Part shown: positions 60,290-64,000 of the stretch, piece by piece
How the letters are laid out: each line of letters opens with the position of its first letter
Numbering within the stretch: the first letter of the stretch is position 1
NCBI RefSeq assembly: GCF_016808095.1
Contig: NC_068974.1
Span: forward strand, 24,164,825 to 24,228,824
Length of the DNA: 64,000 nucleotides
Reading direction: 5' to 3'
Source: Vigna angularis
Taxonomy: Eukaryota; Streptophyta; Magnoliopsida; Fabales; Fabaceae
Position numbers and translations under genes: made by a program
Notes under the pieces: generated by a model
Seen by the model: the letters and a program-made list of their open reading frames with translations, nothing else
The model's database searches: none
What the model was told of the DNA's origin: nothing

Positions 60290-63200
60290 GAGTAAGGAAA
60301 CTAAGTGCTTTAGATGTGGGGAAAAAGGGCACTATGCATCTGAGTGCCGCAATAGAAAGTCAACTTACATCCTTGAGCATGAGAGTGAAAGTGAGGGTTC
60401 TTCATATAGTGATTCTGAAACATCCACTTCTGAAGAAGAAGAAGCTTTACCTTGTGAGGGTGACTTACTTATGGTAAGGAGACTCCTAGAAAGTAAACAT
60501 GTAGAATTAGAACAGTCACAAAGAGAGAACCTATTCCACACAAGATGCAAAGTTTTAGAAAAGACATGTTCAATGATAGTGGATAGTGGCTCTTGTTGCA
60601 ACTGTTGTAGTTCTAGAATGGTAGAGAAGCTTGGTTTAACCATTACTCCTCATCCTAAACCTTACAAACTTCAATGGATCAAAGAGGATGATGGAATAGT
60701 AGTTAAAGAACAAGTAAGTGTACCTATTTCCATTGGCAAATATGAAGATCAAATTGTTTGTGATATAGTACCAATGGAAGCTGGGCACATATTACTTGGA
60801 AGACCTTGGCAATATGATAAACAAGCCTTACATGATGGAGTCACCAACAAAATCACCATTCAACACAAGGGAAAGAAAATTATTTTGTGTCCTCTTACAC
60901 CTTCACAAGTAAGAGAGGACCAAATAATTCTTAAAAAGAAGTTGGATGGAGAAAAGAAACAAGAAAGTAGGAAAGAAAGAAAGAATTTGGTAACCCATGC
61001 CTCAGCACATGAAGTTGTCCAACCTCAAACCTTGAATATTTCCAAAAATCTTTTTATTGGACAACCTCATTTCCTTCTTTATTGCAAAGAGGCATTTGTT
61101 TCAATCACTCATGAACTTGGTTCTCTACCAAAGGGGTTGCAAAAACTTTTAAAGGAATTTGATGATATATTTCCCAAAGAGGTACCAAGTGGATTACCAC
61201 CTTTGAGGGGAATAGAACATCAAATAGATTTAGTACCTGGGGCAAGCCTACCCAATAGGCCAGCCTATAGAACCAACCCTATGGAAACAAAAGAAATAGA
61301 GAAACAAGTTAATGACTTGTTGAACAAAGGGTGGATCCAAAAGAGTTTAAGTCCCTGTGCTGTGCCTGTGTTGTTGGTACCTAAAAAGGATGGGTCTTGG
61401 AGAATGTGTACAGATTGTAGGGCCATCAACAACATAACTGTCAAGTATAGGCATCCCATTCCTAGGCTAGATGACATGTTGGATGAATTACATGGAGCAA
61501 ATCTCTTCACCAAAATTGATCTTAAAAGTGGATACCATCAAATAAGAATTCATGAAGGAGATGAATGGAAAACTGCTTTCAAGACCAAGTTTGGTTTGTA
61601 TGAATGGTTAGTCATGCCCTTTGGCTTGACCAATGCTCCAAGTACATTCATGAGATTAATGAATCATGTGCTTAGGGAATGCATAGGCAGATTTGTAGTG
61701 GTCTACTTTGATGATATCTTAATCTATAGTCAAGGCCTTCAAGAACATCTTAACCATGTCAGAAAAGTCTTGCTTCTTCTTAGAGAACATCATCTCTTTG
61801 CCAACTTTGACAAATGTACTTTTTGTCAAGAAAGTGTGATTTTCCTTGGATTCAAAGTGGGAAAAGAAGGTGTACATGTTGATCCAGAGAAGATCAAGGC
61901 TATACAAGAATCGCCAACCCCTAAAAATGTAGGAGAGGTGAGAAGTTTTCATGGGCTAGCAAGTTTTTATAGGAGATTTGTGAAAGATTTCTCCACCATA
62001 GCTGCTCCTTTAAATGAGCTAGTCAAGAAAGATATGCCTTTTATTTGGGGTGATAAGCAAGAGTTGTCTTTTGAGACTTTGAAACACAAGTTAACACATG
62101 CACCTATTCTAGTTTTGCCTGATTTTTCCAAAGCCTTTGAACTAGAATGTGATGCATCTGGGGTAGGAATAGGAGCTGTTTTAATACAAGGAGGACATCC
62201 CGTAGCTTACTTTAGTGAAAAACTTAGGGGGCCTACCTTAAACTATCCTACCTATGACAAAGAGTTGTATGCCCTCATTAGAGCTTTGAAAACTTGGGAG
62301 CATTACTTGGTAACTAGAGAATTCATCATACACACTGACCATGAATCTCTCAAGTACATTAAAGGGCAAGCAAAGCTAAACAAAAGACATGCCAAGTGGG
62401 TGGAATATCTTGAGCAATTTCCCTATGTCATCAAACACAAAAAGGGGAGTACTAATGTTGTTGCGGATGCTTTATCTAGAAGACATGCATTATTAGTAAC
62501 CCTAGGATCTCAAATATTAGGATTTGATGACATAAAAGAGTTATATGAAAATGATGAAACATTTGCATCCACTTATTCATCATGTCTTAAGAAGCCTTTT
62601 GATGGATTCTATCTTTCTGAGGGGTATCTTTTTAATAAAGGAAAACTTTGTATACCCCAAGGATCCATTAGAAAACTTCTTATCAAAGAGAGTCATGGAG
62701 GAGGACTCATGGGCCATCATGGAGTTGATAAAACTCTAAACATTTTGAAAAGTAAATTTTATTGGCCACACATGAGAATAGATGTTCAAAGGCATTGTTC
62801 TAAATGTATAGCTTGTTTGCAAGCTAAGTCCAAAATTATGCCTCATGGACTCTATACACCTCTTCCTATAGCTAATACCCCTTGGGAGGACATAAGCATG
62901 GACTTTGTCTTAGGATTGCCAAGAACTCAAAGGGGGTATGATTCTATATTTGTGGTAGTAGATCGTTTTAGTAAAATGGCTCATTTTATACCCTGCCACA
63001 AAGTAGATGATGCTAGCTATATCTCTAGACTCTTCTTTAAAGAAATAGTGAGATTGCATGGCTTACCCAAAACTATAGTGTCTGATAGAGATGTGAAGTT
63101 TCTAAGCCATTTTTGGAAAACTTTATGGGAAAAGCTTGGAACTAAACTTCTATTTTCTACTACATGTCACCCACAAACTGATGGGCAAACTGAAGTAGTA

Positions 63201-63917
63201 AATAGATCTTTATCTACATTATTAAGGGTAACATTAAGAGGAAATAACAAATCTTGGGATGAACATCTACCTCATATTGAATTTGCTTATAATAGAGTAG
63301 TCCACAAGACTACAAATCTTTCTCCTTTTGAGGTTGTTTATGGTTTTAACCCTATCACACCTCTTGATTTACTACCTCTTCCAGAATCATCTTCTTTTCT
63401 TCATAAAGAAGGTGCTTCTAAAGCGGAGTTTATCAAGAAGTTACATGAGAAAGTTAAAATCCAAATTGAAAAACAAACTCAAAAATATGCAGAATACAAC
63501 AACAAAGGGAGAAAGAAAATAGTTTTTGAAAAAGGAGACCTAGTTTGGCTTCATTTGAGAAAGGAAAGATTTCCCTCTCAAAGGAAATCCAAACTTAGTC
63601 CAAGAGGAGATGGTCCATTCAAGGTGCTCAAAAAGATAAATGATAATGCATACATATTAGACCTTCCTGAAAGTTATGGTGTCAGTCCTACTTTTAACAT
63701 CTGCGATTTAATTCCTTTCACAGGAGATGATCAACAGGATGAAGCAGATCTGAGGACAGATCTTTTTCAAGAGGGAGGGTCTGATGGAAAACCATCAAGA
63801 AAGCACATTGGACCTCTTACTAGAGCAATGGCTAGGAAGATTCAAGAAGAAGAAGGATCATCTAACATTTTACTTCTATGGAAGGTTACTTATAAAAATC
63901 CTTCTTCTCTTAACTAA
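60231..63917 (+). CDS. Pol polyprotein of the CRM-like element, 1228 aa, open throughout
   Basis: One uninterrupted frame. Zinc knuckle [14 protein letters not shown] at 26-39, protease active site DSGS at 118-121, reverse transcriptase with YFDD at 492-495 and an LKSGYHQI motif before it. RNase H carries Asp641 (CDASG). The integrase zinc site is H822, H829 or H830, C859 and C862. The integrase catalytic triad is Asp891, Asp952 and Glu988, with the D-35-E spacing exact. The C-terminal integrase has RGDGPF and an SPTFNICDL segment; no classical chromodomain is seen, and the last ~44 residues are coded inside the 3' LTR ([12 protein letters not shown]). That ending and overlap resemble CRM elements. 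The frame is +1 to gag, so production needs frameshifting or the frames were separated recently. All catalytic residues being present, it may be active or very recently so. Confidence 0.93.
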   Translation: MKTERERGKEKVKEPSRDHKSKETKCFRCGEKGHYASECRNRKSTYILEHESESEGSSYSDSETSTSEEEEALPCEGDLLMVRRLLESKHVELEQSQRENLFHTRCKVLEKTCSMIVDSGSCCNCCSSRMVEKLGLTITPHPKPYKLQWIKEDDGIVVKEQVSVPISIGKYEDQIVCDIVPMEAGHILLGRPWQYDKQALHDGVTNKITIQHKGKKIILCPLTPSQVREDQIILKKKLDGEKKQESRKERKNLVTHASAHEVVQPQTLNISKNLFIGQPHFLLYCKEAFVSITHELGSLPKGLQKLLKEFDDIFPKEVPSGLPPLRGIEHQIDLVPGASLPNRPAYRTNPMETKEIEKQVNDLLNKGWIQKSLSPCAVPVLLVPKKDGSWRMCTDCRAINNITVKYRHPIPRLDDMLDELHGANLFTKIDLKSGYHQIRIHEGDEWKTAFKTKFGLYEWLVMPFGLTNAPSTFMRLMNHVLRECIGRFVVVYFDDILIYSQGLQEHLNHVRKVLLLLREHHLFANFDKCTFCQESVIFLGFKVGKEGVHVDPEKIKAIQESPTPKNVGEVRSFHGLASFYRRFVKDFSTIAAPLNELVKKDMPFIWGDKQELSFETLKHKLTHAPILVLPDFSKAFELECDASGVGIGAVLIQGGHPVAYFSEKLRGPTLNYPTYDKELYALIRALKTWEHYLVTREFIIHTDHESLKYIKGQAKLNKRHAKWVEYLEQFPYVIKHKKGSTNVVADALSRRHALLVTLGSQILGFDDIKELYENDETFASTYSSCLKKPFDGFYLSEGYLFNKGKLCIPQGSIRKLLIKESHGGGLMGHHGVDKTLNILKSKFYWPHMRIDVQRHCSKCIACLQAKSKIMPHGLYTPLPIANTPWEDISMDFVLGLPRTQRGYDSIFVVVDRFSKMAHFIPCHKVDDASYISRLFFKEIVRLHGLPKTIVSDRDVKFLSHFWKTLWEKLGTKLLFSTTCHPQTDGQTEVVNRSLSTLLRVTLRGNNKSWDEHLPHIEFAYNRVVHKTTNLSPFEVVYGFNPITPLDLLPLPESSSFLHKEGASKAEFIKKLHEKVKIQIEKQTQKYAEYNNKGRKKIVFEKGDLVWLHLRKERFPSQRKSKLSPRGDGPFKVLKKINDNAYILDLPESYGVSPTFNICDLIPFTGDDQQDEADLRTDLFQEGGSDGKPSRKHIGPLTRAMARKIQEEEGSSNILLLWKVTYKNPSSLN
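63768..63781 (+). other. Polypurine tract of the CRM-like element
   Basis: AAGAGGGAGGGTC directly before TGATGG at 63782, inside the pol frame. Confidence 0.85.
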
Positions 63918-64000
63918 AGCACTTATATTTTGTTTTGTAGGAATTAATAAATCTTGGAGAATATGATTGAGCCATCCAAGAAAGAACCAAGCAAAGGAGC
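63782..64000 (+). repeat. 3' LTR of the CRM-like element, first 219 bases
   Basis: One mismatch against 56114-56332. Pol ends with TAA at 63915-63917, 136 bases inside it. By the 5' copy the LTR should end about 500 bases beyond the window, followed by ACAAG. Confidence 0.95.

Larger units (their letters stand above)
56114..64000 (+). mobile_element. Young CRM-like Ty3/gypsy chromovirus, near-complete
   Basis: 5' LTR 56114-56835, primer site, a 2.5 kb untranslated leader, gag, a 1228-codon pol that runs into the 3' LTR, and the first 219 bases of the 3' LTR. A single difference (T in the 5' LTR, G in the 3' LTR, in GAAATCAC/GAAAGCAC) is seen over those bases. All pol catalytic residues are present. 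CRM (centromere-associated) assignment rests on pol overlapping the 3' LTR and on the integrase text, and is probable but not proven. Inserted into LTR B, so it is the youngest large event here. Confidence 0.92.

Overview
This is nuclear DNA from a flowering plant, most likely a papilionoid legume of the Vigna/Phaseolus type. That is an inference from the retrotransposon families, the AT-rich intergenic DNA and the one host gene. Only one ordinary gene is visible. It is a five-exon plant cysteine oxidase gene (PCO4/5 type) at 16984-21072 on the + strand, with Fe-binding histidines and intron borders that all read cleanly. Almost everything else is transposable elements, many of them inserted into each other.

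Left part (1-7549): a minus-strand Athila-like LTR retrotransposon (element A: internal region, tRNA-type primer site, and a 1.67 kb LTR full of short palindromic repeats). It has inserted into an older, broken Tekay-type Ty3/gypsy pol gene (RT, RNase H, integrase, chromodomain) that ends in its own 3' LTR. 7.5-15.7 kb is AT-rich non-coding DNA with a diverged ~150-160 bp tandem array, a tRNA-like/SINE-like motif and AT microsatellites. 15.7-21.2 kb is the cysteine oxidase gene; 21.2-24.7 kb is non-coding.

Middle part (24734-48860): the body of a CACTA (En/Spm) transposon on the minus strand. It has a CACTA terminus and ~173 bp subterminal repeats at its left end, a TNP2-type transposase relic, and a second gene ending in an Ulp1-like protease domain. 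Other elements have inserted into it: a complete MULE (25267-30445, perfect 9-bp target duplication) that also carries an antisense GRF zinc-finger/membrane protein gene; a Ty1/copia SIRE-like element (30801-38990, 5-bp target duplication) that has gag plus a 'putative plant transposon protein' ORF but no pol; a solo LTR inside that element's LTR; a 1.6 kb Pack-MULE-like element (41568-43163, 9-bp target duplication) splitting the second CACTA gene; and a second copy of the 'putative plant transposon protein' gene with 44 TA repeats in its reading frame.

Right part (51378-64000): a non-coding, Athila-related minus-strand element (B) whose 5' LTR is split by a young CRM-like Ty3/gypsy element with intact gag and pol frames. 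The two CRM LTRs differ at one base in the 219 bases that can be compared. Element B carries the most unexpected structure in the window: about 13 small stem-loops, conserved in the loop, whose stems change on both sides together. More generally, four different LTR families here each carry their own cluster of short palindromes at a similar place in U3.
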